A DNA stretch of 64,000 nt, from contig JAEWTV010000123.1 in assembly GCA_023397675.1 (NCBI GenBank), positions 3,684 to 67,683 on the forward strand, in the 5' to 3' direction. The notes under the pieces are model-generated. The model saw nothing but the letters and a program-made list of their open reading frames with translations. It had not been told where the DNA came from and ran no database searches. Origin of the DNA: Bacillota bacterium. GTDB lineage: Bacteria > Bacillota > Clostridia > Acetivibrionales > JANLFN01. Each line of letters opens with the position of its first letter. The stretch's first letter is position 1. Positions 23,936 through 33,340 of the stretch are shown here, in pieces. The position numbers and the translations under genes were made by a program.

Positions 23936-25069
23936 TTAAAATCTCTGGTTTGATGAACCATCAATCTTCATTCTGTATAATACAGAGTCAGTCTTGTAAT
24001 ATACCCAGTCCTCGGATACTTTAAAATTCAAAGTTATAGGTCCGTCAAAAATAACACTTTCATTTGTTCCATCTGTCTTTATTCTGCATATATTCTGCCT
24101 CCGCTTCCTTTCATCTGAAAAAAGTATCCAATCACCAACAACAATAATATCACTCGCTCTTGTATCAGTAAGTTTTGTTTTTCCGCTTCCGTCCTTTCTA
24201 ACTTTGTAAAGTGCTCTACTGTTTGATACATTTTCAAAATATATCCAATCCCCACTAATACTCAGATTTATTGCACACTCGTTCAATATTTTATCTGACT
24301 TATCATTTTCTGTGTTTAATCTATAAAGATTATCATATTTAAAAAAGGGTTCGTCCGTATTCAATTCTTTATTTAGTGCCCTTTTTTCCAACTCATTCAT
24401 TTGCTCAGGCGTATAACCTTTGCGCATATAATAAATGTATTTCCCATCGCTTTTTAACCAATATGATCCTCTGTCAGTAACCTTCTTTCTGGAAGTTCCA
24501 TCCTTCTTTATTTTATACATGTATCCATTATCTTTAGCATTATTATAATAAATATAGTCATCTACTATATTAGGGCAGGCACATGTATCTGTCGTGGTTA
24601 AAGCTATCCTCTGAGTGCCGTCTGTTTTTATTTTATAAAGATTAAAGTCTTCCAGACCATTTGTATAAAATATCCAATCACCATCTACAGCTATGTAATC
24701 GGCTATGTCACTACAAAGAAGCTTTTTCTCGGTACCATCAGGCTTCGCCTTATAAATACGGTTTTGATCAGCTGGGTTTGAGTAGTATATCCATCCGTTA
24801 TCTTCACATACTGATACAAATATGGATTCATTATCGCAGTGTAGAGCAGACAAGTTAATAGATTCAGGAGGTTTCTCCTCTTTTTGGGGCATGTCTGTTT
24901 CATTTTGGATTGCATCTGTTTTCACATTTTTTGTTGCTTCCGGGATTACAACTGTATCTCCCTTTTGTAAAGCATCGTTGTTTGCGCTTGTTAAAAACTG
25001 ACCTCCAACAAAAATAAAAACCAAAACCAGAACTAGCAGGCCACATATATAACAAATTCTTTTCATCAT
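23936..25069 (-). CDS. Exported DUF5050-like beta-propeller protein
   Basis: The 377-residue protein has an N-terminal membrane anchor or signal (ICYICGLLVLVLVFIFVGGQ at about 5-24), a low-complexity linker to about 75, and then six repeats of the type DWIYYTN...LYKIKTDGT...I, as in DUF5050 propellers. Each repeat pairs W-I-F/Y-Y with K-x-DGT. The domain would lie outside the membrane. It is 132 bases downstream of the histidine kinase gene on the same strand. No enzymatic residues are recognisable; binding of a wall or extracellular ligand is a guess from the fold. Confidence 0.8.
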   Translation of the reverse strand: MMKRICYICGLLVLVLVFIFVGGQFLTSANNDALQKGDTVVIPEATKNVKTDAIQNETDMPQKEEKPPESINLSALHCDNESIFVSVCEDNGWIYYSNPADQNRIYKAKPDGTEKKLLCSDIADYIAVDGDWIFYTNGLEDFNLYKIKTDGTQRIALTTTDTCACPNIVDDYIYYNNAKDNGYMYKIKKDGTSRKKVTDRGSYWLKSDGKYIYYMRKGYTPEQMNELEKRALNKELNTDEPFFKYDNLYRLNTENDKSDKILNECAINLSISGDWIYFENVSNSRALYKVRKDGSGKTKLTDTRASDIIVVGDWILFSDERKRRQNICRIKTDGTNESVIFDGPITLNFKVSEDWVYYKTDSVLYRMKIDGSSNQRF

Positions 25070-25201
25070 TAAATCACTCCATCCTTAGTATAGTAACATC
25101 AATATGCTGATGTTTAAGAATCTTATATAATTACTATAATTCAGTGATGCAAAGAAACTAACAAAAAGTGTTAAGAAAGTATAAACAATTGTTAGGACAT
25201 C

Positions 25202-26581
25202 CTAAAAATCACCAGGTATATCAATGAAGAATGTAGTACCTTTTCCCTCTTCACTAGTTACTCTGATACTCCATCCGTGCATTTCGACTAACTTCTTAAC
25301 AATATGTAACCCAATACCACTTCCACCATTTTTTCTATCCCTAGATTTATCTACTCTATAGAAGTTATCAAATATAAATTCCAAAGACTCCAATGGTATT
25401 CCTACACCTTTATCAATGAAAGAAATTATTAATCCTTCTGATAATTTTTCGCAAGTAATAATGATGCTACCATCCTGGAGGCTATATTTGATTGCATTAT
25501 CCAGCAGATTAATAATAATTTCCTTAAAACAATACTTGTCTGCTAAAATATGTACACTGCTATCACAATAATTACTTATTAATATATTTTTTTCACCTGA
25601 CGAAGCTGAAAACAATCTCACAATATCGTTCACTTCATCATTTAAATTTATTTTTTCTTTTTTTAATTTTAATTCATCCAGTCTTGTAACGGTCAAAAGG
25701 GATTTAACCAAATTTGACAGCCTTTCTATTTCACCATCAATATCATATAAATACTCTTTTATTGTAGACATATCACTTTTGCCGTAAATAAGAGATTCTA
25801 CCAATGCCCTTATGGATGATAACGGAGTTCTGATTTCATGAGCAACATCACTTATAAACCTTCTGCGGTTTTGTTCAAAACAATATAACTCATTGCTCAT
25901 TTCATTAAATGTTGATGCAAGTAAACCTATTTCGTCATTTCGGGAAACCTTAACCTGAGTGCCCAACTTTTTATTGTGAATTTCTTTTGCAGCTAAAATC
26001 AGTTTATTTATAGGCCGCGTTATTCCTTTTCCAATAAAATAGGATATAATGAAAGCAAGAATTATAACAATTAAAGAGATACACATTGTTAAAATTTTCA
26101 GGGTATCAATATTACTCTGCATATCATCAGAATATCTTGAAACAAGCACAGCACCTTGTACCTGCGATCGTTCGCCAATTGGAACTGCCAGCATCATAAC
26201 TTTTCTGCCATTATTGGAGTAATATCCAATTGATGAATCACTGCCATTTAACACATCTCTTATCTCTTTGTTGGTAATTGTTTTACCCTTATACTCATTA
26301 AGGCTATCTGCAAGGACATTATTCCATTTTCCTAATATCAAGATTCTACCATCTATGTTTTTACTATATTCAACTACAGCAAATTCCATATCTGCACTGT
26401 AGTTTAATGTAGTTCCAACTCTATACGCAATAGTCCTTCCCAAAGCAACCAAGCCCGGCTCCATTTTACTATATTGTACCTTTTGGTAACTATAGATTAA
26501 CACTATATCAAGGACAGTTATTACAGCTATAATTAATATTGCATATATAAGAGCAAGCTTAAAACTCAATTTTTTTAGCAT
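25202..26581 (-). CDS. Sensor histidine kinase (HAMP-HisKA-HATPase)
   Basis: The 459-residue kinase has membrane helices at about 8-28 and 163-187 around an extracytoplasmic sensor domain of about 135 residues, a HAMP domain (GITRPINKLILAAKEI), the phospho-acceptor box FISDVAHEIRTPLSSIRALV at about 241-260, and ATPase motifs NLLDNAIKYS (N), DKGVGIPLES (G1) and GGSGIGLHIVKKLV (G2). It directly follows its OmpR-type partner gene, with the stop and ATG adjacent. It would autophosphorylate on His and pass the phosphate to the regulator. The stimulus is unknown. Confidence 0.95.
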   Translation of the reverse strand: MLKKLSFKLALIYAILIIAVITVLDIVLIYSYQKVQYSKMEPGLVALGRTIAYRVGTTLNYSADMEFAVVEYSKNIDGRILILGKWNNVLADSLNEYKGKTITNKEIRDVLNGSDSSIGYYSNNGRKVMMLAVPIGERSQVQGAVLVSRYSDDMQSNIDTLKILTMCISLIVIILAFIISYFIGKGITRPINKLILAAKEIHNKKLGTQVKVSRNDEIGLLASTFNEMSNELYCFEQNRRRFISDVAHEIRTPLSSIRALVESLIYGKSDMSTIKEYLYDIDGEIERLSNLVKSLLTVTRLDELKLKKEKINLNDEVNDIVRLFSASSGEKNILISNYCDSSVHILADKYCFKEIIINLLDNAIKYSLQDGSIIITCEKLSEGLIISFIDKGVGIPLESLEFIFDNFYRVDKSRDRKNGGSGIGLHIVKKLVEMHGWSIRVTSEEGKGTTFFIDIPGDF

Positions 26582-27274
26582 TTACAAGGAATCCCTTCTA
26601 AAAAAGTACCCAGAACCCCATTTTGTTTTAATAAAATACGGATTTGAGGGATCCTTTTCAATCTTTTCTCTAAGCTTACTGATATGTACATCAACAGTCC
26701 TGGAGTCACAACTCAGCTCATTCCACGCCAGTTCAAAAAGTCTGTCTCTAGAAAAAACGACTCCCCTATTTGTCATAAGTATATTTAGTATTTCATATTC
26801 TTTAGATGTAAGAAGAACCTCATTTTCATCAATAAATAGAGATTGTTCAAGAATATTTAATTTAAGATTACCTGTACAAATTGTATGGTTGTTATTTGAC
26901 GCTTTTAAACGACTAGTTTCAAACCTTCTGCTTACAGCTTTTATTCTTGCTATTAATTCTCTTGTGTGAAATGGCTTTGTAATATAATCATCCGCCCCCA
27001 GTTCAAGGCCCAGTATTCTGTCAATATGATCATCCTTTGCTGTAAGTATAATAATAGGAATATCCATAGTCTGCCTTATTTTTTTGCAGAGGGTCATCCC
27101 ATCAATTACTGGCAGCATAATATCAAGAATTATAAAGTCGACGCTTTCATTATGTAATTGGTCAAGAGCCTGTTGTCCATCATATGCTTCATATACTTGG
27201 AAGCCTTCTTGTACAAGACTTTTTTTCAATCCTTTAATTAACAGCTTTTCATCATCAACCAATAGAATATTCAA
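26582..27274 (-). CDS. OmpR/PhoB-family response regulator
   Basis: The 230-residue regulator has a receiver domain with LLVDDEK at about 4-10, phospho-accepting Asp in FIILDIMLPVIDG at about 47-59, TAKDD and KPFHTRELIARIKA. The C-terminal winged-helix domain ends with VDVHISKLREKIEKDPSNP and IKTKWGSGYFF, which is the usual OmpR signature. CAGGAGGAG lies upstream of the ATG. It forms an operon with the kinase gene. The 300-base upstream stretch to 27582 holds only AT-rich sequence and the leader of a small-gene remnant. Confidence 0.96.
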   Translation of the reverse strand: MNILLVDDEKLLIKGLKKSLVQEGFQVYEAYDGQQALDQLHNESVDFIILDIMLPVIDGMTLCKKIRQTMDIPIIILTAKDDHIDRILGLELGADDYITKPFHTRELIARIKAVSRRFETSRLKASNNNHTICTGNLKLNILEQSLFIDENEVLLTSKEYEILNILMTNRGVVFSRDRLFELAWNELSCDSRTVDVHISKLREKIEKDPSNPYFIKTKWGSGYFFRRDSL

Positions 27275-27510
27275 TTTTCTCCTCCTGGAAAGGTTCTTAT
27301 TGGGTAAGATTCATATTAAATCCAATAACATATTACATAAATTAACCTTTTTTATCAATATTAAAAAATTAATGCAAAAAGATGAAAATCTGATGTTTTA
27401 TAATGAAAACTATCTTGCATTAAGTAGATTACAGTAAATTTGTTAAGATTTTAATAAAAAGTGTTAAAAATTCCTAAAGAAGCAGCACTTAAAATGCTAA
27501 CTATTAATAC

Positions 27511-27660
27511 TAAAAATGAATAATAATAAACCCACATAAGAAAAATATATTTATGAAAACACAACTATTATTGGAGGACACTATGGCTGAAAACAAATAC
27601 AGGGAGAAAAAATAACAATTATATAATTAAAGCGTCCCCGAAGTATCTAAGGACGCTTTA
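27511..27660 (+). pseudogene. Collapsed second copy of the DUF3787-like gene
   Basis: The leader (TGAATAATAAT, then CATAAGAAAAATA), the TTGGAGGACA ribosome binding site and the first codons (MAENKYREKK at 27583-27615) match the intact copy at 28821-29113. The reading frame stops after ten codons and then goes directly to the same kind of TTAAAGCGTCC terminator. The body of the gene, about 45 codons, is missing. This looks like a duplication followed by an internal deletion. A ten-residue peptide could still be made. Confidence 0.75.
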
Positions 27661-27662
27661 AT
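27628..27662. terminator. Bidirectional terminator
   Basis: TAAAGCGTCC and GGACGCTTTA (27628-27637 and 27651-27660) pair around a short loop with flanking A and T residues, between the collapsed gene and the convergent lipoprotein gene. Confidence 0.85.
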
Positions 27663-27684
27663 ATTTATAATATTTAAATGTATA

Positions 27685-28602
27685 CTACTTTGAGAGTGGG
27701 AGCTTGGCTATGCCATCAGCTACTGCAACAAATAAACAATTATCACCAAATCCTCTTCCTGCTAAAGAAAATCCAATAGAGTTTGCAACTTTATCTGTAA
27801 TATTAATTTTTTGTCCGTCAGATGTAATTTTCATTACATTGCTGCCTGTACTAACATAAATGTTATTATCATTATCAATATCAATATACCTGGAATCGGG
27901 TACATCATTGACGGCAACTTCGGGTTTTTCTGCAGAACCATCGGTCTTAATATGGAATTTCAGTATTTTACCATTTTCTACAGCATAAAGAGTATCATAA
28001 CTCTTATCAAATGATAAACCTGTAAATGTAAATGAACCTATTTCACTACCTTTATAAAAAACTTTCTTTTCCTTTAAAGCATTAATTTTATAAATAGTAT
28101 CCTCTGAAGCATCGGAAACGTAAATGTTTCCTTTTAAATCCAGTTTGACATCAAAGCTGCAGCTGAATCCTTCAGCAATGATTTCAGATTTGCCTTTCTG
28201 TGTAATTTTTAGAAGTTTGTCTCCTACCGTAACATAAGCGTTACCATCTCTATCAATATCAATTCCCGGACCAATAAAGCTGCCATCCAGTGTTGCAATT
28301 TCAGTAATTTTGGCAGCAGCATCCACTGTTAATAGTTTGCCGCTACCGCTGCTTGGTGCAGTAATCATATACATAATACTCTTATTATCAAAAGCAATTC
28401 CAAACGGTCTATCTCCAGTGAGTTTTAAAAAATACTGTGGTAGATTATTATCTGATTCTTGTTTACTTATAGTTGTAACATTTTCTTTAGGCGATAAAGT
28501 AGTGCTATTTCCTGTATTTACATTAGAGTTATTAGTACCCGAACAGCCTGCTAAACTGAATAAAAGAGTAAAACTCAGTACAATTATAAATTTCTTACAC
28601 AT
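27685..28602 (-). CDS. Lipoprotein with NHL-type beta-propeller
   Basis: The 305-residue protein begins with a lipoprotein signal whose lipobox is SLAGC (Cys at about 20), then a Ser/Thr/Asn linker. The rest has NHL-like repeats such as FIGPGIDIDRDGNAYVTVGD and KLDLKGNIYVSDASEDTIYK, and SRYIDIDNDNNIYVSTGSN. It would be a membrane-tethered extracytoplasmic six-bladed propeller of the SMP-30/NHL group. Catalytic residues for a lactonase cannot be assigned. The gene sits between the two copies of the duplicated small-gene locus on the opposite strand. Confidence 0.8.
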   Translation of the reverse strand: MCKKFIIVLSFTLLFSLAGCSGTNNSNVNTGNSTTLSPKENVTTISKQESDNNLPQYFLKLTGDRPFGIAFDNKSIMYMITAPSSGSGKLLTVDAAAKITEIATLDGSFIGPGIDIDRDGNAYVTVGDKLLKITQKGKSEIIAEGFSCSFDVKLDLKGNIYVSDASEDTIYKINALKEKKVFYKGSEIGSFTFTGLSFDKSYDTLYAVENGKILKFHIKTDGSAEKPEVAVNDVPDSRYIDIDNDNNIYVSTGSNVMKITSDGQKINITDKVANSIGFSLAGRGFGDNCLFVAVADGIAKLPLSK

Positions 28603-28899
28603 TTATATACCTCTCATTCATAAAAATTTGTCAAACTGGAAATTGAGAATATTTAAAAACCTTTGTATTAAAATGAATATACTTTTTAAATAATGTAACT
28701 AGTGATAAACTGCATTTAAATACATATAAAGTCATTTTCTTGGTGTATCTACCATAAAAAGATATATTCAGCTTATCATAAAGTACTTTTAGAATAAAGC
28801 GCATTTTACATAAGAATTTAAAAAATGAAAATGAATAATAATTACCCTACATAAGAAAAATACATTAAAGAATAATATGAAGTACTACTGGAGGACAAT

Positions 28900-29067
28900 A
28901 TGGCTGAAAACAAATATAAGGAAAAGAACATGAAAATGCCCATAGAAAACCATGACACAGCAGCATGGGCAAACATTAGTGAAATGAAGCCTGTATCAAA
29001 GGTTAACGTCCCAGACGAAGTTCAAGTAAGAAATGCCAAGGAGTACGTTGATTCAAATCAGAAATAA
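28900..29067 (+). CDS. DUF3787-like small protein (55 aa)
   Basis: The 55-residue polar protein runs MAENKYKEKNMKMPIENHD and then TAAWANISEMKPVSKVNVP, and ends with NAKEYVDSNQK. This matches the conserved pattern I remember for DUF3787 in clostridia, sometimes named as a spore-surface family; neither point was checked. CTGGAGGACA lies upstream of the ATG and a terminator follows. There is no signal peptide. A broken duplicate lies 1.3 kb upstream. The 300 bases before it are AT-rich and hold only its leader. Confidence 0.8.
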   Translation: MAENKYKEKNMKMPIENHDTAAWANISEMKPVSKVNVPDEVQVRNAKEYVDSNQK

Positions 29068-29077
29068 CTTTTAATAT

Positions 29078-29114
29078 TAAAGCGTCCCCGGATAAATCCC
29101 GAGGGCGCTTTAAT
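29078..29114. terminator. Bidirectional terminator between the small gene and PFOR
   Basis: TAAAGCGTCCCCG and CGAGGGCGCTTTA pair around GATAAATCC with flanking T/A runs, serving the small plus-strand gene and the convergent PFOR gene. Confidence 0.85.
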
Positions 29115-29125
29115 TATCTTAGAAT

Positions 29126-32100
29126 CTAGAGCACTTCATTTTCCGAAAGCTTCTTATACCTCTGATAACGCTCATTTGCATGCTGTTCTGCCATTTCGAA
29201 CATTTTACCCGCAATATCTGGGAATACGTTCATGAGCTGTGAATACCTGATTTCGCCGTGTATGAAATCCTTGAAGTCATTAGTTGGTGCCTTTGAATCA
29301 AGTATGAACGGGTTCTTGCCTTCCTTCCTGAGGTCGGGATTATATCTGTACAGTTGCCAATAACCGGCTTCCACAGCTCTTCTTTCCTCCATCATGCTTG
29401 TACCCATCCCAGTTTTGATTCCATGATTTATACATGGCGAATATGCGATTATCAGTGATGGACCCTTATATTGCTCAGCTTCCTTGATTGCCTTCATTGT
29501 CTGGTTCATATCAGCTCCCATAGCTATCTGTGCAACATAAACGTAGCCATACGTCATAGCTATCATTCCCAAATCCTTTTTTCTTATCTTCTTACCTGCA
29601 GCAGCAAGCTTTGCGACGCTGGCTGTAGGAGTCGCCTTGGAACACTGACCGCCTGTGTTGGAATAGACTTCAGTATCCATAACAAATATGTTTACATCAT
29701 CACCCATTGCAAGCACATGGTCCAATCCTCCAAAGTCTATGTCATATGACCATCCATCACCGCCAATTGCCCAAATCGACCTTTTTATAAGGAAATCCTT
29801 GCGAGCCATTATTTCTTCAATTAATTTATTTTCTTTATAATTATAATTACTTAATGCATCAAAAATCTTTTTTGTCGCCTTTTTGGAAGCATCGCCGTCA
29901 TCCTTTCCTTCAAGCCACTCTTTAAAGGCATCAGCCACCTTCTGATCTATAGACGAATCAACCACTTGTTTCATTAATTCACCAAGCTTTTCTCTTATCT
30001 GATTTGATCCAAGATGCATACCGAAACCAAATTCCGCAGCATCCTCAAACAGCGGATTTACCCACGCAGGCCCTTTCCCCTCTGCATTAGTTGTATATGC
30101 AATTGAAGGAGCAGAAGCACCCCAGATAGATGAACATCCGGTAGCATTTGAAATCATCATCCTGTCACCAAAAAGCTGTGTAACAAGCCTGATATATGGG
30201 GTTTCACCGCACCCCGGACATGCACCGTTGAACTCAAGCATCGGCCTGACAAACTGGCTTCCTTTCAAGGTCATAGGATCAATTAAATCGTCTTTAGCAG
30301 TAATAGTTGTTGCAAACTCCCAGTTGTCTGCTTCAGCCTCTATTTCCTGCTCAGCCGGCTTCATTATAAGTGCCTTGTCTTTAGCAGGGCAAATGTCGGC
30401 ACAATTTGCACAACCCGTACAATCGAGTGGAGCAACCTGAACTCGGTACTGGAGGTGTTCCAGACCCTTTCCCATTGCTTTAACCGTTTTGAAGGAATCA
30501 GGTTTCCGTTTTACTTCCTCTTCGTCAAGCAGGAATGGCCTTACTGTAGCATGTGGACAGACATACGAGCACCTTCCACACTGTATGCATTTATCCAACT
30601 GCCATTCAGGGATCATAGGAGCAATCCCACGTTTTTCATAAGCCGTCGTTCCAAGCGGGAAGGTACCGTCTTCCATCCCCTTAAAGGCGCTGACAGGAAG
30701 ATCGTCTCCTTCAAGCCTTGCCATAGGCCTCTGAATATTCTTTACAAAATCAGGTTCATCCTTTACGGGGATATCCTCATCCTTTGCTTCCGCCCATGAC
30801 TGCGGTACTTTTACCTTCACCAGTGCTTCTATCGACTTATCTACCGCAGCCTGATTCATATCAACAATATTCTGACCCTTTTTGCCGTACATTTTTTCAA
30901 TGGATTTCTTCAGGTATTTCAGAGCATCGTCTACCGGAATAATATTTGCCAGCTTAAAGAAGGCAGCCTGCATTACCATATTGATTCTGTTACCAAGGCC
31001 GAGACCTGAAGCAATGGACATAGCATCAATAATATAAAAATTAACATTATTGTTTGCTATATACCGTTTAATGCTTGCCGGAAGCTTTTCTTCCAGTTCT
31101 TCTTCCTTCCACGGACATGTGAGTACAAACGTGCCGCCTTTCTTAAGGCCTTTAAGAAGGTCATACTGGTAAACGAAGGATTTGTTGTGGCATGCAATAT
31201 AATCCGCATTATATACAAGGTAAGGAGATCTTAAGGGTTTTGGTCCGAACCTTAAATGTGAAACAGTGGTTCCGCCAGACTTCTTACTGTCATATGAAAA
31301 ATATCCCTGGGCATACATGTCGGTGTTATCTCCAATAATCTTTATTGCCGATTTATTTGCACCAACCGTACCATCTGAGCCCAGCCCCCAGAACTTACAG
31401 CTTCTGGTCCCTTCAGGAGTAGTCTCAATTATCTCGTCTTCAGCAAGTGAGGTATTAGTTATGTCATCAACTATCCCTATTGTAAACCCATCTTTAGGCT
31501 TGTCTGATTTAAGATTCTTAAACACTGATAAGATTTGTGAAGGTCTTGTATCTTTAGATGATAATCCGTATCTTCCACCTATGATAACAGGAGTATTCGG
31601 GCTGCCTTTAAATGCTTTAACAACGTCCAAATACAAAGGTTCTGCAGGTGCTCCAGGCTCTTTCGTCCTGTCAAGCACAGCTATTTTTTTAACTGTCTTG
31701 GGAATTACTTCAAGTAAGTGTTTTTCCGAGAAAGGCCTGTAAAGATGCACTCTGATAGCTCCAGTCTTTTCTCCTTTCGAATTCATGTAATCCACTGTTT
31801 CATACACCGTATCGCAGCAGGATCCCATGGCAATTATAATGTTTTCAGCATCGTTTGCCCCATAATAGTCAAACAGTCTGTATTTCCTACCTGTTATTTC
31901 ACCAAGTCTGTTCATATAGTCTTGTACAATATCGGGTAAAGCAATATAAAAAGTATTGGAACTTTCCCGCTCCTGAAAATATATATCAGGGTTTTGGGTG
32001 GTTCCTCTTACAACAGGATGCTCAGGATTCAAAGCCCTGTTTCTGAAATCTTCTATAGCCTTGAAGTCAACAAGTTTTTTAATATCTTCATAATCAACTA

Positions 32101-32650
32101 CTTGGATTTTCTGATATTCATGTGAGGTCCTGAAACCATCAAAGAAATGTAAAAAAGGCACTCTCGACTTAATAGCAGCCAAATGTGCTATTATTCCAAG
32201 ATCCATAGCTTCCTGTACACTTGCAGATGCAAGCAGTGCAATGCCTGTCTGCCTGCATGCCATTACATCCTGATGATCTCCGTAAATTGACAATGCATGT
32301 GTTGCAATGGACCTTGCAGTAACATGAAGGACGCCTGGAAGCAGCTCACCTGCCATTTTAAACAAGTTGGGTATCATCAGCAGCAATCCCTGTGAAGCTG
32401 TATAAGTCGAAGCAAGGGCACCCGACTGAAGAGCTCCGCGCATTGCAGCAACCGCCCCGGCTTCCGACTGCATTTCACTTACCTTTACCTCTTGCCCGAA
32501 TATATTTTTCTTTCCATGAGCTGACCACTCATCAACACCTTCTGCCATAGGAGTTGATGGAGTTATAGGAAATATAGCTGCAACTTCAGTCAGTGCATAC
32601 GAGGCATAAGCCGCAGCCTGGTTTCCATCCATAGTTTCTACTTTGTTCAT
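29126..32650 (-). CDS. nifJ: Pyruvate:ferredoxin (flavodoxin) oxidoreductase
   Basis: The 1174-residue single-chain enzyme converts pyruvate and CoA to acetyl-CoA, CO2 and reduced ferredoxin. The N-terminal domain has AAAYASYALTEVAAIFPITP, the middle has the transketolase-like domain, then a ferredoxin domain with CIQCGRCSYVCPHATVRPFL at about 690-709 and CTGCANCADICPAK at about 745-758. The C-terminal TPP domain has GACPGCGETPYI, GDGWSYDIDFGG and MDTEVYSNTGGQCS. Length is typical. It stands alone on the minus strand with AAGGAGAGC near the ATG. The reduced ferredoxin can feed hydrogenase or NAD reduction. Confidence 0.97.
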   Translation of the reverse strand: MNKVETMDGNQAAAYASYALTEVAAIFPITPSTPMAEGVDEWSAHGKKNIFGQEVKVSEMQSEAGAVAAMRGALQSGALASTYTASQGLLLMIPNLFKMAGELLPGVLHVTARSIATHALSIYGDHQDVMACRQTGIALLASASVQEAMDLGIIAHLAAIKSRVPFLHFFDGFRTSHEYQKIQVVDYEDIKKLVDFKAIEDFRNRALNPEHPVVRGTTQNPDIYFQERESSNTFYIALPDIVQDYMNRLGEITGRKYRLFDYYGANDAENIIIAMGSCCDTVYETVDYMNSKGEKTGAIRVHLYRPFSEKHLLEVIPKTVKKIAVLDRTKEPGAPAEPLYLDVVKAFKGSPNTPVIIGGRYGLSSKDTRPSQILSVFKNLKSDKPKDGFTIGIVDDITNTSLAEDEIIETTPEGTRSCKFWGLGSDGTVGANKSAIKIIGDNTDMYAQGYFSYDSKKSGGTTVSHLRFGPKPLRSPYLVYNADYIACHNKSFVYQYDLLKGLKKGGTFVLTCPWKEEELEEKLPASIKRYIANNNVNFYIIDAMSIASGLGLGNRINMVMQAAFFKLANIIPVDDALKYLKKSIEKMYGKKGQNIVDMNQAAVDKSIEALVKVKVPQSWAEAKDEDIPVKDEPDFVKNIQRPMARLEGDDLPVSAFKGMEDGTFPLGTTAYEKRGIAPMIPEWQLDKCIQCGRCSYVCPHATVRPFLLDEEEVKRKPDSFKTVKAMGKGLEHLQYRVQVAPLDCTGCANCADICPAKDKALIMKPAEQEIEAEADNWEFATTITAKDDLIDPMTLKGSQFVRPMLEFNGACPGCGETPYIRLVTQLFGDRMMISNATGCSSIWGASAPSIAYTTNAEGKGPAWVNPLFEDAAEFGFGMHLGSNQIREKLGELMKQVVDSSIDQKVADAFKEWLEGKDDGDASKKATKKIFDALSNYNYKENKLIEEIMARKDFLIKRSIWAIGGDGWSYDIDFGGLDHVLAMGDDVNIFVMDTEVYSNTGGQCSKATPTASVAKLAAAGKKIRKKDLGMIAMTYGYVYVAQIAMGADMNQTMKAIKEAEQYKGPSLIIAYSPCINHGIKTGMGTSMMEERRAVEAGYWQLYRYNPDLRKEGKNPFILDSKAPTNDFKDFIHGEIRYSQLMNVFPDIAGKMFEMAEQHANERYQRYKKLSENEVL

Positions 32651-32770
32651 AAAAGCTCTCCTTCACTAAAGATTTCTATAATTATACAAACTTATTATTT
32701 CATTAAATAATTTATATAATTCACAGCATATAACAGAATTTATGAATGAGAGCCTATGACTTAAACTAAA

Positions 32771-32804
32771 AAAGATTCTGACACATTACAGTCAGAATCT
32801 TTTC
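32771..32804 (-). terminator. Terminator of the 111-residue gene
   Basis: AGATTCTGAC (32773-32782) and GTCAGAATCT (32791-32800) are perfect arms around ACATTACA with A and T runs on either side, 17 bases after the stop codon. Confidence 0.85.
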
Positions 32805-32817
32805 ATCTCTATATAAA

Positions 32818-33153
32818 TTAGTATTGCAGGCTAAGCTGCTCCTCAATTTTTCTAACACGACCCTGTAATACCTTCTTTAGTGCTATTCCAAAAAATCCTT
32901 CAAGTCCCATTTCCCCTACGTATACTCCAGGCAGTAATGCATATCTAAGCCATGCTTCTATGTGTACTCTCCCCGGCATAAAACCAATTTTAATGAACTG
33001 CGGAGCAGTCATAAGTCCCATACCCTTTTTCCAGACCTGCTCACCCTTGTACTCAACGTATTCAAAGCCTTCAATCCTCATTATTTCCTGGACAATGTAC
33101 GCACACTCGTCAACTGACTTTGATACGTTTAATTCATTTACATACCTTGACAT
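32818..33153 (-). CDS. Conserved-looking hypothetical protein (111 aa)
   Basis: The 111-residue protein has a helical N-terminus (NVSKSVDECAYIVQEIMRIE) and then alternating strands (FEYVEYKGEQVWKKG, PQFIKIGFMPGRVHIEAWLR), with a Gly-rich hydrophobic stretch at about 77-97 that is probably not a membrane helix. The layout suggests an alpha-beta START/PilZ-sized domain, but I do not recognise the family. GGGAGG lies upstream of the ATG. It lies alone between PFOR and malic enzyme on the same strand, with its own terminator. Confidence 0.65.
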   Translation of the reverse strand: MSRYVNELNVSKSVDECAYIVQEIMRIEGFEYVEYKGEQVWKKGMGLMTAPQFIKIGFMPGRVHIEAWLRYALLPGVYVGEMGLEGFFGIALKKVLQGRVRKIEEQLSLQY

Positions 33154-33340
33154 CCAGAATACCTCCCAAAATAAACAATTAAGAATTTAGAATGATACTA
33201 CTCTTTCCAACAGAGTAATAATATCACACAAGTAATATTTATTAAATAACTCGGAAAATATTAATTATAATAAATAAAACAGCATTTATGGATTAACATA
33301 AATACTGTTTTACATTTGTTGTTTCTATTTAAAATCAATA

